NCBI RefSeq assembly: GCF_020687685.1
Contig: NZ_JAJEWM010000001.1
Coordinates: forward strand, 248,001-312,000
DNA: 64,000 nt
Direction: 5' to 3'
Source: Tessaracoccus sp. OS52
GTDB lineage: Bacteria > Actinomycetota > Actinomycetes > Propionibacteriales > Propionibacteriaceae
Both the position numbers and the translations under genes were made by a program. The notes beneath the pieces were generated by a model. It saw only the letters and a list, made by a program, of their open reading frames with translations. It was not told where the DNA came from and did not search any database. This document shows, one piece after another, positions 43,509 to 52,044 of this stretch (its first letter is position 1; every line of letters begins with the position of its first letter).

Positions 43509-43817
43509 CGCGACGAGCTGGACCAGGTGATGCGCGCCCTGGCCGACCCGACGCGTCGCGCGGTCGTCGAGCGCCTCTCCGCTTCGCCGGCCGCGGTATC
43601 GCAACTGGCAGAGCCGTTCCAGATGGCACTGCCCACCCTGATGCAGCACCTCGGCGTCCTCGAGGCTGCGGGCATCATCAAGTCGGAGAAGCTGGGGAGG
43701 GTCCGCACGGTCAGTCTTCGGCCCGGGTCCCTCGACGTCCTCCGTCACTGGCTCGACGAGCACCGCACGCCCGCCGAGCGCCAGGCCGATCGCCTGGCAA
43801 GCCATCTTCAGCGGTGA
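43497..43817 (+). CDS. ArsR/SmtB-family regulator (SdpR-like, no metal motif)
   Basis: 106-residue winged-helix repressor: ELDQVMRALADPTRRAVVERLSASPAAVSQLAEPFQMALPTLMQHLGVLEAAGIIKSEKLGRVRTVSLRP. The ELCVCDL-type metal motif is absent, and there are no cysteines, as in SdpR-like members paired with SRPBCC proteins. It starts at ATG 43497, inside its own operator and essentially at the transcription start. A longer reading from TTG 43461 would begin in the -35 and is rejected. It overlaps or lies directly before the SRPBCC gene. Confidence 0.9.
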   Translation: MPKYRDELDQVMRALADPTRRAVVERLSASPAAVSQLAEPFQMALPTLMQHLGVLEAAGIIKSEKLGRVRTVSLRPGSLDVLRHWLDEHRTPAERQADRLASHLQR

Positions 43818-43852
43818 GCAAGCAACCCACCCTCAACCACCAGGAGCAAGCG

Positions 43853-44338
43853 ATGTCCCACAGCAAGACACCAAGCGTCATCCATGCCGGATTCACCCTC
43901 ACCCGCGAGTACCCCGCACCCCTCGGCAAGGTCTGGGAGGCCTTCGCCCAGGAGGAGCAGAAGAAGCAGTGGTTCGGCGCCGACGAGGGCTGGACCAACC
44001 GCGAATGGCAGTTCGACTTCCGGGTGGGCGGCCACGACGTCGACGAGGGCACCTTCCACGGCGGCCCGGTCTCCCGATACGAGGCCGACTACACCAGCAT
44101 CGTCGAGCATGAACGCATCGTCACCACCTACAACATGTGGATCGACGGCTTGCACATCTCGACCTCGGTGGCGTCGTTCGAGTTCGAGGAGATCGACGGC
44201 GGCACCCGCCTGACGCACACCGAACACGGCGTCCACCTGGACGGTCTCGACAATCCCTCCGACCGCGAGGCGGGCAGCAGGGGGCTCCTGGACGCGCTGG
44301 GTGCAATGCTGGCCGCCCGGGTCGGCGCCGACGCCTGA
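43853..44338 (+). CDS. SRPBCC (AHSA1/CalC-like) protein
   Basis: 161 residues with the Bet v1/AHSA1 fold: FTLTREYPAPLGKVWEAFAQEEQKKQWFGADEGWTNREWQFDFRVGG, then ISTSVASFEFEEIDGGTRLTHTEHGVHLDG. ArsR-SRPBCC pairs are common, and the second protein usually binds a small hydrophobic ligand or acts in detoxification. ATG 43853 has AGGAG six bases upstream; GTG 43814, overlapping the arsR stop, is an alternative that adds 13 residues. An intrinsic terminator follows. Confidence 0.88.
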   Translation: MSHSKTPSVIHAGFTLTREYPAPLGKVWEAFAQEEQKKQWFGADEGWTNREWQFDFRVGGHDVDEGTFHGGPVSRYEADYTSIVEHERIVTTYNMWIDGLHISTSVASFEFEEIDGGTRLTHTEHGVHLDGLDNPSDREAGSRGLLDALGAMLAARVGADA

Positions 44339-44356
44339 CCGGGCTACGGAACACGA

Positions 44357-44388
44357 AGGCCCGGGCCCTCAGAGGGGTCCGGGCCTTT
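44357..44388 (+). terminator. Rho-independent terminator after the arsR operon
   Basis: AGGCCCGG (44357-44364) pairs with CCGGGCCT (44379-44386), with further pairing inside (CCCTC against GGGG), followed by a short TTT. It ends the arsR-SRPBCC transcript before the convergent tRNA. Confidence 0.8.
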
Positions 44389-44414
44389 GGCGATCTATCG
44401 GTCACACACTTGGG

Positions 44415-44487
44415 TGGAGCTAGGGGGATTCGAACCCCCGGCCTTCTCATTGCGAACGAGACGCGCTACCAACTGCGCCATAGCCCC
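44415..44487 (-). tRNA. tRNA-Ala (anticodon CGC)
   Basis: Minus-strand cloverleaf: acceptor GGGGCTA / TAGCTCC, D arm GCGCAGTTGGTAGCGC, anticodon loop TTCGCAA giving CGC, and T arm CGGGGG-TTCGAAT-CCCCC. The discriminator is A and the genomic bases after it read CCC, so CCA is not encoded exactly. It reads GCG codons. Confidence 0.96.
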
Positions 44488-44545
44488 TTGTTGACGAGCG
44501 GCTCGATACTACCACTGCGCTCGCCCGCGCGACAAAAAGCCGGCT

Positions 44546-45085
44546 TCAGCGCTCCCAGCCCATGATGGCGACGGCCTGCTTCGTCTCCGGGTACTCGAAG
44601 TCCTCGAGGAGGTCGACGAATCCGAACCGCCGGTAGAGCCCGCGGGCGGGATTGTCGGGGTGCGTTGCCAGGAGGGCACGGGACTGGCGCATCGAGTCCA
44701 GTTGCGCATGCAGCAGGCTGCTGCCAAGGCCCTGGCCGTGGAACTCCGGGTCGACCTCGATCTCGGCGAGTTCGAAGGCGTCGTCCAGCCATTCGTGATG
44801 GCCGGCGGCTTCCATGGCCGGGATGATCTGGCGGGGCCACCAGTTCTCGGGAACGAAGTCGAATCCGAAGACGAAGCCGAGGATCTCGCCGTCGATCTCC
44901 GCGACCAGACACGTGGCCCCCTTGTAGGTCATCATCGCCTCGCTGAACACCTTCGAGAAGTGCGCGGCAGTCTCGTCCGTGTGCCCGAAGGCCTCGCGGT
45001 AGATGTTGGTGATGCGCCCGACCCGGGAGACGGCCTCCGTCGGGCTGAGCCAGCGCAGTCGATCGTCGAAGTCCTCTTCGCTCAT
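44546..45085 (-). CDS. GNAT-family acetyltransferase
   Basis: 179 residues. The acetyl-CoA-binding core is LAEIEVDPEFHGQGLGSSLLHAQLDSMRQS (motif A, Q-x-x-G-x-G variant), followed by RALLATHPDNPARGLYRRFGFVDL (motif B). The N-terminal half has TCLVAEIDGEILGFVFGF. The substrate is unknown. It is preceded by AGAGGGA before ATG 45085. Confidence 0.9.
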   Translation of the reverse strand: MSEEDFDDRLRWLSPTEAVSRVGRITNIYREAFGHTDETAAHFSKVFSEAMMTYKGATCLVAEIDGEILGFVFGFDFVPENWWPRQIIPAMEAAGHHEWLDDAFELAEIEVDPEFHGQGLGSSLLHAQLDSMRQSRALLATHPDNPARGLYRRFGFVDLLEDFEYPETKQAVAIMGWER

Positions 45086-45155
45086 GATTCCCTCTCACCC
45101 TTCCTTCGACGATGCTCCGCCAGCCTACGGTCTCCACCGGCCCCATGCATGGGCA

Positions 45156-46034
45156 TCACTCGTTGCCGCTGGCGGGCGGGGGACCCAACTCCTCCAGCGC
45201 GTCGAAGAACTCATCGGGAACGTCGGCCTCGACAAGGCCCTCCAGCGCTTCCAGCCGATCCAGCGAGGGGATGCCCACCACGGTCGTGTCCACCAGAGGG
45301 CTGCGCATGGAGAACTGAAGTGCGGCCGCAGCCAGGTCCACGCCGGCCTCCTCGGCGAGGTGACGGACCCGTTGCAGGTGGGCGGCGAAGTCCACGGGCA
45401 TGTCGCGGTAGCCGTACTTGTCGGCGCCGTTTGCGAGCGTGCCCCCACCGAAGGGGGCGGCGTTGAACACCGTCATCCCGAGTTCGCGGGCGCGCTCGAA
45501 CACCGGCTGCGCCGAGCGGTCCACGAGTGTGAAACGGTTGTGCGAGAGGGCGACGTCGAAGACGCCGGTCTCGATGTAGCGCAGGACCTCCGCCGACGGG
45601 CCCAGTGCGATCCCCACGGCCCCCACCAAGCCTTGGTCGCGGAGCGCGAGCAACGCCTCGACGGGGCCGCCGGGCGCCATGGCGTCCTCGAAGCTGATCG
45701 TGAACGGGTCGTGGAACTGGTACAGCGGCAAGCGGTCCATCCCGAGCCGCTCCAGGGACTCCTCGAAGGAACGGCGCAGCCGGTCAGCGTCGAAGGAACC
45801 TGTCACCATGTCCCGGTCCGCCTTGGAGTAGACGAGCTTGCCCTCCGGGAGACCGCCGGCCCGGCGAATGGCTTCTCCGAGCAGGCGTTCGCTTCGGCCC
45901 TCGGCGTAGTTGTTGCTGGTGTCGACGTTCCCCAGCGGGGTGGCGATCAACGCGTCGGCCAGGGCCTCGGCGTCGGGGCGGTCCCCGAGCCGCGAGGCCC
46001 CCAGGGTGACTGGAGTGACGGGCACTCGGGTCAT
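45156..46034 (-). CDS. Aldo/keto reductase
   Basis: 292-residue NAD(P)H-dependent TIM-barrel oxidoreductase. The catalytic tetrad is visible: Asp and Tyr in VDTSNNYAEGRSERLLGEA, Lys in KLVYSKADRD, and His in YQFHDP. The layout is like the D-threo-aldose 1-dehydrogenase/L-fucose dehydrogenase subgroup. AGGAGGAG sits directly before ATG 46034. Likely a sugar or aldehyde reductase; the substrate is not deducible. Confidence 0.9.
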   Translation of the reverse strand: MTRVPVTPVTLGASRLGDRPDAEALADALIATPLGNVDTSNNYAEGRSERLLGEAIRRAGGLPEGKLVYSKADRDMVTGSFDADRLRRSFEESLERLGMDRLPLYQFHDPFTISFEDAMAPGGPVEALLALRDQGLVGAVGIALGPSAEVLRYIETGVFDVALSHNRFTLVDRSAQPVFERARELGMTVFNAAPFGGGTLANGADKYGYRDMPVDFAAHLQRVRHLAEEAGVDLAAAALQFSMRSPLVDTTVVGIPSLDRLEALEGLVEADVPDEFFDALEELGPPPASGNE

Positions 46035-46127
46035 GTTGCTCCTCCTGCTGGTGCTGGTTGCCGGGTCCCAATCTATCCCGACGTGGACACATGGTGACCC
46101 CGAGCAGCGGAGGGGCCCGGTGAGGTC

Positions 46128-46133
46128 TAGCGT
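46128..46133 (+). promoter_or_regulatory. Leaderless -10 element (TAGCGT) of the ABC-2 exporter operon
   Basis: Seven bases before ATG 46141, with no Shine-Dalgarno. Confidence 0.55.
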
Positions 46134-46140
46134 GGTGCGC

Positions 46141-47061
46141 ATGAGCAACGCGGTCTCGACGTCCAGGCTCACCAAGCGCTTCGGCAAGGTACTGGCGCTC
46201 GACCACCTCGGTCTCGACATCCCGGAGGGCTCCATCTTCGGCGTGATCGGTCCCAACGGCGCCGGCAAGACCACCCTGATGCGGCTGCTGCTCGACATCC
46301 TGCGTCCCACCTCCGGACACGCCGAAGTCCTCGGCCAGGACCCGCGGGCCGGCGGAAAGCGGCTGCGTGGCCGCATCGGATACCTCCCCGGGGAGTTCCG
46401 GGTCTCCCCGCGGCTGACCGGTAACGCCCACGTCAAGTTCTGGTCTGAGATTTCGCCCCAACGCGATTCCCTCGCGCGGGCACGCGACTTCGCCGAGCGC
46501 CTCGACCTGGACCTCTCCCGGCCCGCCAGCAAACTCTCCAAGGGGAACAAGCAGAAGCTCGGCGTAGTCCAGGCGTTCATGCACAAACCTGAACTCCTCA
46601 TCCTCGACGAACCGACCTCAGGCCTGGACCCATTGATCCAGCAGACCTTCCTGGGCATGGTCCGGGAGGCCCATGCCGAGGGCGCCACCGTCTTCCTCTC
46701 CTCGCACATCCTCTCCGAGGTGGAGCAGGTGGCCGACGCTGCGGCCATCCTTAGGTCGGGTCGGGTGGTGCGCGAGGCTCCAATCACCGAACTGCGCGCG
46801 ACGGCGGTCCGCCGCCTCCGCGCGGTGGTGCGTGCCGCCAGCACGGACGAGGTCACGGCCGCCGCCCAGCGCTGCGGCCTGGACCTCGCCGTCGAGCCCG
46901 CGGGCGACGGTGAGGTCCGGGTCACCGGGATGGTCGAGGGCCGGGCCAACGACGTCGTCGCGCTGCTCGGGGCGTTCGAGGTGGTTGACCTGGTGCTCTC
47001 GGAGCCGGATCTCGAGGAGACCGTGCTGGAGATCTACTCGGAAACCGACGAGGTGGCCTGA
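46141..47061 (+). CDS. ABC exporter ATP-binding protein
   Basis: 306 residues: Walker A GPNGAGKTT (about residues 38-46), signature KLSKGNKQKLG (variant of LSGGQ), Walker B LLILDEPTSGLDP, and H-loop LSSHILSEVEQVAD, then a C-terminal extension of about 85 residues as in antibiotic or lipid exporter ATPases (CcmA type). The stop shares a base with the permease start (TGATG), so they form a two-gene exporter. Confidence 0.93.
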   Translation: MSNAVSTSRLTKRFGKVLALDHLGLDIPEGSIFGVIGPNGAGKTTLMRLLLDILRPTSGHAEVLGQDPRAGGKRLRGRIGYLPGEFRVSPRLTGNAHVKFWSEISPQRDSLARARDFAERLDLDLSRPASKLSKGNKQKLGVVQAFMHKPELLILDEPTSGLDPLIQQTFLGMVREAHAEGATVFLSSHILSEVEQVADAAAILRSGRVVREAPITELRATAVRRLRAVVRAASTDEVTAAAQRCGLDLAVEPAGDGEVRVTGMVEGRANDVVALLGAFEVVDLVLSEPDLEETVLEIYSETDEVA

Positions 47062-47849
47062 TGCCCATCTTCATCCAGGTGATGCGGGAGTCCTGGCGCG
47101 GCGTCATCTACTGGGGGCTCGCCCTGCTTGCGGTCATGTCGTTGTACCTGTCGTTCTACAGCTCGATGGGCAACGCCGAGGGCCTCCAACTGATGATGAA
47201 CCAGCTGCCGGAGGGCATGACCGCTGCCTTCGGCTTCCGGGACATCGGCAGCGGCGCGGGCTGGGCGCACTCGACATTCTTCGGGCTCCTCGGACTGTTC
47301 ATCCTCTCGGCGGCCTGCATCTCCTGGGGTGCGCGAGCGATTGCCGGAGACGAGGAGGAGGGCATGCTGGAGCTGACGCTGGCCCACCGTGTCTCCCGCA
47401 CGCAGCTCTACCTGGAACGGCTCCTGGGCATGGTCTTCCGGCTCCTGCTCCTGGGCGTGATCGTGGCAGGTGGCCTGGTGCTGCTGGACGGGCCCGCAGG
47501 GCTCGAGCTGGACTTCGGGAACATCCCGCCGCAGGTGGTCGCCTACCTCGGTGTCGGACTGGTCTGCGGCACGTGCGCGCTCGCCGTCGGAGCCGTCACC
47601 GGTGACCGCGGCCGCGCTACCGGCGCCGGTGCTGCCGTGCTGGTCGGGGGTTTCCTCCTGAATGCCCTCGCGAACGTGGACGAGGGCAACGAGTGGATGG
47701 CCACCATCTCGCCCGTCTCCTGGGCCTACGAGAACCGGCCCCTGATCAATGGCTGGGACTTCGAGGGAATCGCGCTGCTCTACGGACTGACTGCCGTCCT
47801 CGTGCTGGTCGGCTGGCTTGGTTTCACGCGCCGGGACGTGACCGCCTGA
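47061..47849 (+). CDS. ABC-2 type exporter permease
   Basis: 262 residues with six membrane helices: one near the N-terminus (GVIYWGLALLAVMSLYLSFY), a pair near HSTFFGLLGLFILSAACISWGARAIAGDEEEGMLELTLAHRVSR (typical of ABC-2 permeases of the NatB-like set), and three to four more. Partner of the upstream ATPase. The substrate is unknown; self-resistance or envelope export are possibilities. Confidence 0.88.
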   Translation: MPIFIQVMRESWRGVIYWGLALLAVMSLYLSFYSSMGNAEGLQLMMNQLPEGMTAAFGFRDIGSGAGWAHSTFFGLLGLFILSAACISWGARAIAGDEEEGMLELTLAHRVSRTQLYLERLLGMVFRLLLLGVIVAGGLVLLDGPAGLELDFGNIPPQVVAYLGVGLVCGTCALAVGAVTGDRGRATGAGAAVLVGGFLLNALANVDEGNEWMATISPVSWAYENRPLINGWDFEGIALLYGLTAVLVLVGWLGFTRRDVTA

Positions 47850-47889
47850 GAGGCCGTCCGAATCGGCGACGCGTACGTGTGCGCGGGCG

Positions 47890-47895
47890 TAGGCT
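47890..47895 (+). promoter_or_regulatory. -10 element TAGGCT of the dodecin gene
   Basis: TAGGCT is followed by a leader of about 30 bases with GAAGGAG before ATG 47930. Confidence 0.45.
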
Positions 47896-47929
47896 CGGAT
47901 GACGTCGAGCAGAACGAAGGAGTTCGGAC

Positions 47930-48145
47930 ATGAGCGACAACATCTACAAGGTCAGCGAGATCGTCGGCACCTCGACGGTGGGTGTCTCGGAGGCCATCGA
48001 CGGCGCGATCGCGCGTGCGGCGCAGACCCTGAAGAACCTGGACTGGTTCGAGGTGACCGAGATCCGTGGGCACATCGAGAACGGTGCCGTGAAGCACTAC
48101 CAGGTGGGGCTCAAGGTGGGATTCCGGCTGGACGAACCCAGCTAG
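47930..48145 (+). CDS. Dodecin (flavin-binding dodecamer)
   Basis: 71 residues, the exact family size. The sequence IYKVSEIVGTSTVGVSEAIDGAIARAAQTLKNLDWFEVTEIRGHIENGAVKHYQVGLKVGFRLD carries the flavin-stacking Trp in NLDWFEV and the gating residues typical of bacterial dodecins. It binds FMN or CoA in a hollow dodecamer and buffers free flavin. Single gene, ending convergently four bases inside the next gene. Confidence 0.95.
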   Translation: MSDNIYKVSEIVGTSTVGVSEAIDGAIARAAQTLKNLDWFEVTEIRGHIENGAVKHYQVGLKVGFRLDEPS

Positions 48146-49074
48146 GCCGGCCAGCGCAGCAGGGCCTGGCGCGCGAGGATCGAGGCGGCCTCGCTGATGT
48201 GCAGGCCCATGCCCAGACCCACATCCCTCGCCGGCGTGAGGTTTCCCAGGATCCCGACGGCCGGTAGCTTGCGGAAGTCCTGGCTCGTGATCGGCTCGTC
48301 GTCGACCCGCCAGCCCGACATGGTCAGCGCGTCGGCGACGTCCGCCAGGGAGACAGGCCCTGGTTCCGTCGCGGCATGCAGCAGGAACAGCAGCGCAGCG
48401 TCGCGTTCGAACCCGTCCGCCTCCGGGATGAGCCGTCCGCCGAGGTGCTCCCACAGCTCCCAGGGGTCCTTTCGCGCTGCATCGCCCGCCCTGGTCAGCA
48501 ACAGCCTGCCCTTGACCTTGCGGAGCAGCCCGACCTGCTGGAGGCACTCGCGGAAGTGGCGCACCTCGGGAGCGCTGGCCTCCCGGTTGTTCTTGCCGTA
48601 GCCGGTCCAGTGCCGCGGCACGAGCTGACAGGCCACCATGACGTCGTCCGGTTTCAGGTACCCCGACGACGTCAGTTCGAGACCGCCAGCGGCGGCCCTG
48701 TCCAGGAACCACTGGAACGCAGGGAGTGCGGCCAGCAGGTCCCGGTGGGCGAGTCCTCGCTCGTCGCTGAGCAGCGCCGTGAGCCTGCCCCGCAGGTCAT
48801 GTCCAATTGTGGTTTCATCCATTCCCGCCGCCAGCTCAAGCAGCCTGGTGGGGATGGCGATCTCCGAATCCGGCTCCGGGGTCCAGAACGCCTCCAGTTC
48901 CTCCTCGACGGGGGACGCCTCAGGGTGCTCCGGGCCCCAGTCCATCTGGTGGGGCATCAAGCCATTGCGCTCCACTTGCTGGAACAGCAGCCGCAACTCC
49001 GCCAGTTCCGCGCCGGAGGTGACGTCATTGAACCTGCGGCGCAGCTCGGAGTCTGTGGGCCCCTGCTCGTTCAT
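48142..49074 (-). CDS. Hypothetical protein, winged-helix-like C-terminus
   Basis: 310 residues, cytoplasmic. The N-terminal third is acidic (HPEASPVEEELEAFWTPEPDSEI). The C-terminal half contains RHFRECLQQVGLLRKVKGRLLLTRAGDAARKDPWELWEHLGGRLIP and DAALLFLLHAATEPGPVSLADVADALTMSGW, patterns like tandem winged helices found at the C-terminus of pRiA4b ORF-3-related actinobacterial proteins. The function is unknown. ATG 49074 is seven bases after TATGAT on the minus strand (leaderless). Longer in-frame readings upstream run antisense to the hydrolase gene and were rejected. Confidence 0.7.
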   Translation of the reverse strand: MNEQGPTDSELRRRFNDVTSGAELAELRLLFQQVERNGLMPHQMDWGPEHPEASPVEEELEAFWTPEPDSEIAIPTRLLELAAGMDETTIGHDLRGRLTALLSDERGLAHRDLLAALPAFQWFLDRAAAGGLELTSSGYLKPDDVMVACQLVPRHWTGYGKNNREASAPEVRHFRECLQQVGLLRKVKGRLLLTRAGDAARKDPWELWEHLGGRLIPEADGFERDAALLFLLHAATEPGPVSLADVADALTMSGWRVDDEPITSQDFRKLPAVGILGNLTPARDVGLGMGLHISEAASILARQALLRWPA

Positions 49075-49081
49075 GCCCAGA

Positions 49082-49087
49082 ATCATA
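49082..49087 (-). promoter_or_regulatory. Leaderless -10 element (TATGAT on the minus strand)
   Basis: Seven bases before ATG 49074. A near-consensus -10 hexamer. Confidence 0.6.
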
Positions 49088-49178
49088 GGACCGGCATCCG
49101 ACGACTGGGCGCAGGTCGGCGCACTTGGCACGTCGGAGTCCGGAAGGGTTCCGGAGAGCCGGGTGCGCCGGGGACGGA

Positions 49179-50195
49179 TCACCCCGCGGGGTACTCCTGC
49201 CGCAGCCACTCGATGAGCCCGTCCGCGTGGACCTCGTGGCCACCCTCGTGGATCTGCAGGGATGCGCGCTCGCCGACGCCGAGGCGCTCCCAGTGGGACT
49301 TCGCGCGTTCGAACTCCTCCACCACCTGCGGCCACCACGCGATCTGGTCTGCGCGGCCGTGCTGCACGAGGAAGGGGCGCGGGCAGACAAGGCTCGCGAG
49401 GTCGGCGTCGCCGAACCCGAGCAGGTGGCCCTGCAGGAAGGCGTGGTGTTCGTCGTGGTCGTAGAAGGTGGAGTACCGGGTGTCCTGGACCACCATCTTG
49501 TTGGAGCGGTTGTTGAAGAACCCGAGCGTTGCCACGGCCTCGACTCGGTCGTCCAGGGGGGCCCAGAACTGGGCTGCCAGGCCGCCCCAGCTCATCCCGG
49601 CGAGAGCGTAGCCTGCGACGTCGACGTCGGGAGCCACCTTTGCAACGGCGTCGAGCAGGTGCTGGAAGCGCGCGAACTCGAGACCCTCCATGGTGGTGCC
49701 CGCCAGCCGGGCGAGCGACTGGGCCCGGTTCCGCGGGGGGATCTCGATCAGGTTCATCGGGGCAAGGACCGCGTAGCCGGCCTCGACCAGTCTGGTGCCG
49801 ACGGCGTCGTAGGCCCCCTTCTCGGCCAGGCCCATCACGCGCTCCGGTGTGGAACCCAGGCCATGCTGGAACACGACCAGCTTCCTGGCTCCCTCCGGCA
49901 CGACCAGGAGACCCTGCGCCGTCAGTGAGTCTGCCAGCCGCACGGTGAGCCAGCTTCCGCCCGCGACCTCGGAGTCGCGCACCTCCACGTCGCCCGCGGC
50001 CTTCAGGTCGGGCGGCGCCAGGAGCGAACGCCACTCGTCGCGTCGGCTGCGCACGCTGGCCAGGAAGGCCTGCTCAGATGAGTAGTCCCGTTCCCACAGC
50101 TGGTCCGACGTCTCGTCGTAGCGGTCCACGAGCCGAGCACGGAAGTAGTTCTCCAGCTCAGCGACGTAGCCCTCCTGGCGCGCCTCGAGGTTCAT
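49179..50195 (-). CDS. Alpha/beta hydrolase (esterase/deacetylase-like) of a sugar importer operon
   Basis: 338 residues. The alpha/beta core contains KLVVFQHGLGSTPERV, the nucleophile elbow AGMSWGGLAAQ (Ser202), the acid region FLVQHGRADQIAWWP and the histidine in IHEGGHEVHADG. The helical N-terminal 80 residues resemble acetyl-xylan/dienelactone hydrolase relatives. No signal peptide, so it would act on imported substrate. It follows the permease gene by three bases and is the last gene of the SBP-permease-permease operon. A sugar ester is the likely substrate (inference). Confidence 0.82.
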   Translation of the reverse strand: MNLEARQEGYVAELENYFRARLVDRYDETSDQLWERDYSSEQAFLASVRSRRDEWRSLLAPPDLKAAGDVEVRDSEVAGGSWLTVRLADSLTAQGLLVVPEGARKLVVFQHGLGSTPERVMGLAEKGAYDAVGTRLVEAGYAVLAPMNLIEIPPRNRAQSLARLAGTTMEGLEFARFQHLLDAVAKVAPDVDVAGYALAGMSWGGLAAQFWAPLDDRVEAVATLGFFNNRSNKMVVQDTRYSTFYDHDEHHAFLQGHLLGFGDADLASLVCPRPFLVQHGRADQIAWWPQVVEEFERAKSHWERLGVGERASLQIHEGGHEVHADGLIEWLRQEYPAG

Positions 50196-50198
50196 GGA

Positions 50199-51134
50199 TC
50201 AGCCCTTCAGGCCGGACATCGTGGCGCCCTCGGTGAAGTGCCGGGAGGCGAACATGTATGCGATCAGGATCGGAGCGAGCGCGATGGCGGAGCCGGCCAG
50301 CGTCGCGCTGAGCGGTGCGTTCTCCTGCAGCATCCGGGCGACGCCCGTCGTGAGCACCTGCATGTCTTCGCGTTGCGCGACGACCAGCGGCCACAGGAAG
50401 TCGTTCCAGTGCCACAGGAACACGAACAGGCCCAGGGTCGCCAGGATCGGCTTGCACAGCGGCAGGATGATCGTGAAGAAGATGCGCACCTCACCGGCGC
50501 CGTCGACCTTGGCGGCCTCGATGAGTTCATCGGGGATGCTGGTGATGAACTGGCGCATCAGGAAGGTGGCCTGGACGTTGACCAGCGTAGGCAGGATCAG
50601 GCCCCAGTAGGTGTTCACCCCGCCCAGCTCCGCGATCAACATGAACTGCGGAATCAGGGTGACGTGGTAGGGCACCATGACCATCGCGACGAACATCCAG
50701 AACAGGACCTCGCGGCCGCGGAACCGCTTCTTGGCGAAGCCGTAGCCCGCCATCGAGGCGAACAGCAGGACGAAGAAGACCGACACGAAGGAATAGATGG
50801 CGGTGTTGAAGAGCCACTTGGGCATCTTCCCGGTGTTCCAGATCTCCAGGTACTGCTGGATGCTCAGGTCCGTCGGCACGAGGGAGCCGGGGAAGTTCAG
50901 CGGGACCCCCGGCTCGCGCATCGACATCACGATCATCGCGTAGAAGGGGAACAGCGAGATCAGGCCGGCGATCACCAGGACCGTGTACTGGGCGACCGCT
51001 CCCCAGCCCTTGGGTGACATCCGGTCACGCTTGGCGAAGAAGCTTCGGCGGCCACCGGGTCCACCGTCGTCCGGATCCTGCTGCTCGGGTTCGGCGGCGA
51101 GGATCTCCTTGGCGTCCAGAATCGCGGTTGACAT
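50199..51134 (-). CDS. Carbohydrate ABC transporter permease (MalG type)
   Basis: 311 residues with six membrane helices and the EAA loop EAAKVDGAGEVRIFFTIILPLCKP contacting the ATPase. A 40-residue hydrophilic N-terminus (AKEILAAEPEQQDPDDGG) is longer than usual. One base separates it from the upstream permease and three from the hydrolase. No ATPase gene is in the operon. Confidence 0.92.
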   Translation of the reverse strand: MSTAILDAKEILAAEPEQQDPDDGGPGGRRSFFAKRDRMSPKGWGAVAQYTVLVIAGLISLFPFYAMIVMSMREPGVPLNFPGSLVPTDLSIQQYLEIWNTGKMPKWLFNTAIYSFVSVFFVLLFASMAGYGFAKKRFRGREVLFWMFVAMVMVPYHVTLIPQFMLIAELGGVNTYWGLILPTLVNVQATFLMRQFITSIPDELIEAAKVDGAGEVRIFFTIILPLCKPILATLGLFVFLWHWNDFLWPLVVAQREDMQVLTTGVARMLQENAPLSATLAGSAIALAPILIAYMFASRHFTEGATMSGLKG

Positions 51135-51135
51135 C

Positions 51136-52041
51136 TCAATCGCCCCTACTCATCACGGCGCGCTGGAGCAGCGCCAGGGTTACCAGCAGGATGCACATCG
51201 CAACTCCCACTGCGGCTGCGTAGCCGAAGTTGAACAGCCGGAACGCCTCCTCGTAGAGGAGCATGCCCAGCACATTGGTGGCCCCGGCGGGGCCGCCACC
51301 AGTCATGACGAACACGACGTCGAAGACCTGGAAGGAGAAGGTGGTCTCGATCACCAGGAGGAAGAACAGTTGCGGCTTGAGCTGCGGGAAGGTGACGAAC
51401 CAGAAGCGCTGCCAGCCGTTCGCGCCGTCGATCAGGGAGGCCTCGTCCAGTTCACGGGGGAGGTCCTGCAGGCGCGCCAGCACGATGAGCATGTCGAAGC
51501 CGAACCGTCCCCAGACGGCCACGAAGATGATGGCCACGAGCGCGAGCACGGGGTGACCGAGCCAGGAGCGGCCGTCGCCCCCGAACCACTGCGCCACGTT
51601 GGGAACGATGCCGCCGGCGTTGAACACCCATACGAAGACGGCACCGGCGAGCACCAGGGAGGTGATCGAAGGGATGAAGTAGGCCGCGCGGAAGAATTTG
51701 ATGAAGGGACCCACGCGGCGCACCAGGAGAGCCAGCGAGATCGAGATGATCATCAGCAGCGGTACCACGGCGACGGTGTAGGCGACGGTGACCGAGAACG
51801 AACGCCAGAACGCAGCGTCGGAGAGCATCTCCCGGTAGTTCTCCAGGCCCATGAACTCGAACGCGCCAGAGATCTTGTAGTCGCCCAGGGAGATGAGGAT
51901 CCCGCCGAAGACGGGGAACAGCTTGAACACAAGGAACAACGTGACGACGGGAAGTACGAAAAGAAAGCCCGCGAGGGCCTCGCGACGCTGCACAAGGCGG
52001 CGTCGACGAGGAGCCCTCGCGGTGATGGTGTCGGTGGTCAT
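51136..52041 (-). CDS. Carbohydrate ABC transporter permease (MalF/UgpA type)
   Basis: 301 residues, six membrane helices after a basic N-terminus. The EAA loop reads EASLIDGANGWQRFWFVTFPQLKP. It pairs with the MalG-type permease to form the channel. It lies three bases after the solute-binding protein gene. Confidence 0.92.
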   Translation of the reverse strand: MTTDTITARAPRRRRLVQRREALAGFLFVLPVVTLFLVFKLFPVFGGILISLGDYKISGAFEFMGLENYREMLSDAAFWRSFSVTVAYTVAVVPLLMIISISLALLVRRVGPFIKFFRAAYFIPSITSLVLAGAVFVWVFNAGGIVPNVAQWFGGDGRSWLGHPVLALVAIIFVAVWGRFGFDMLIVLARLQDLPRELDEASLIDGANGWQRFWFVTFPQLKPQLFFLLVIETTFSFQVFDVVFVMTGGGPAGATNVLGMLLYEEAFRLFNFGYAAAVGVAMCILLVTLALLQRAVMSRGD

Positions 52042-52044
52042 CGA

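Noticed and set aside
43814-43852. GTG 43814 as the start of the SRPBCC protein
   Set aside because: ATG 43853 has AGGAG at optimal spacing and starts the conserved domain; the extra 13 residues are hydrophilic and unsupported.
44339-44545. Integrase attachment site at tRNA-Ala or tRNA-Arg
   Set aside because: No integrase, no direct repeat of the tRNA 3' end, and flanking genes show ordinary composition.
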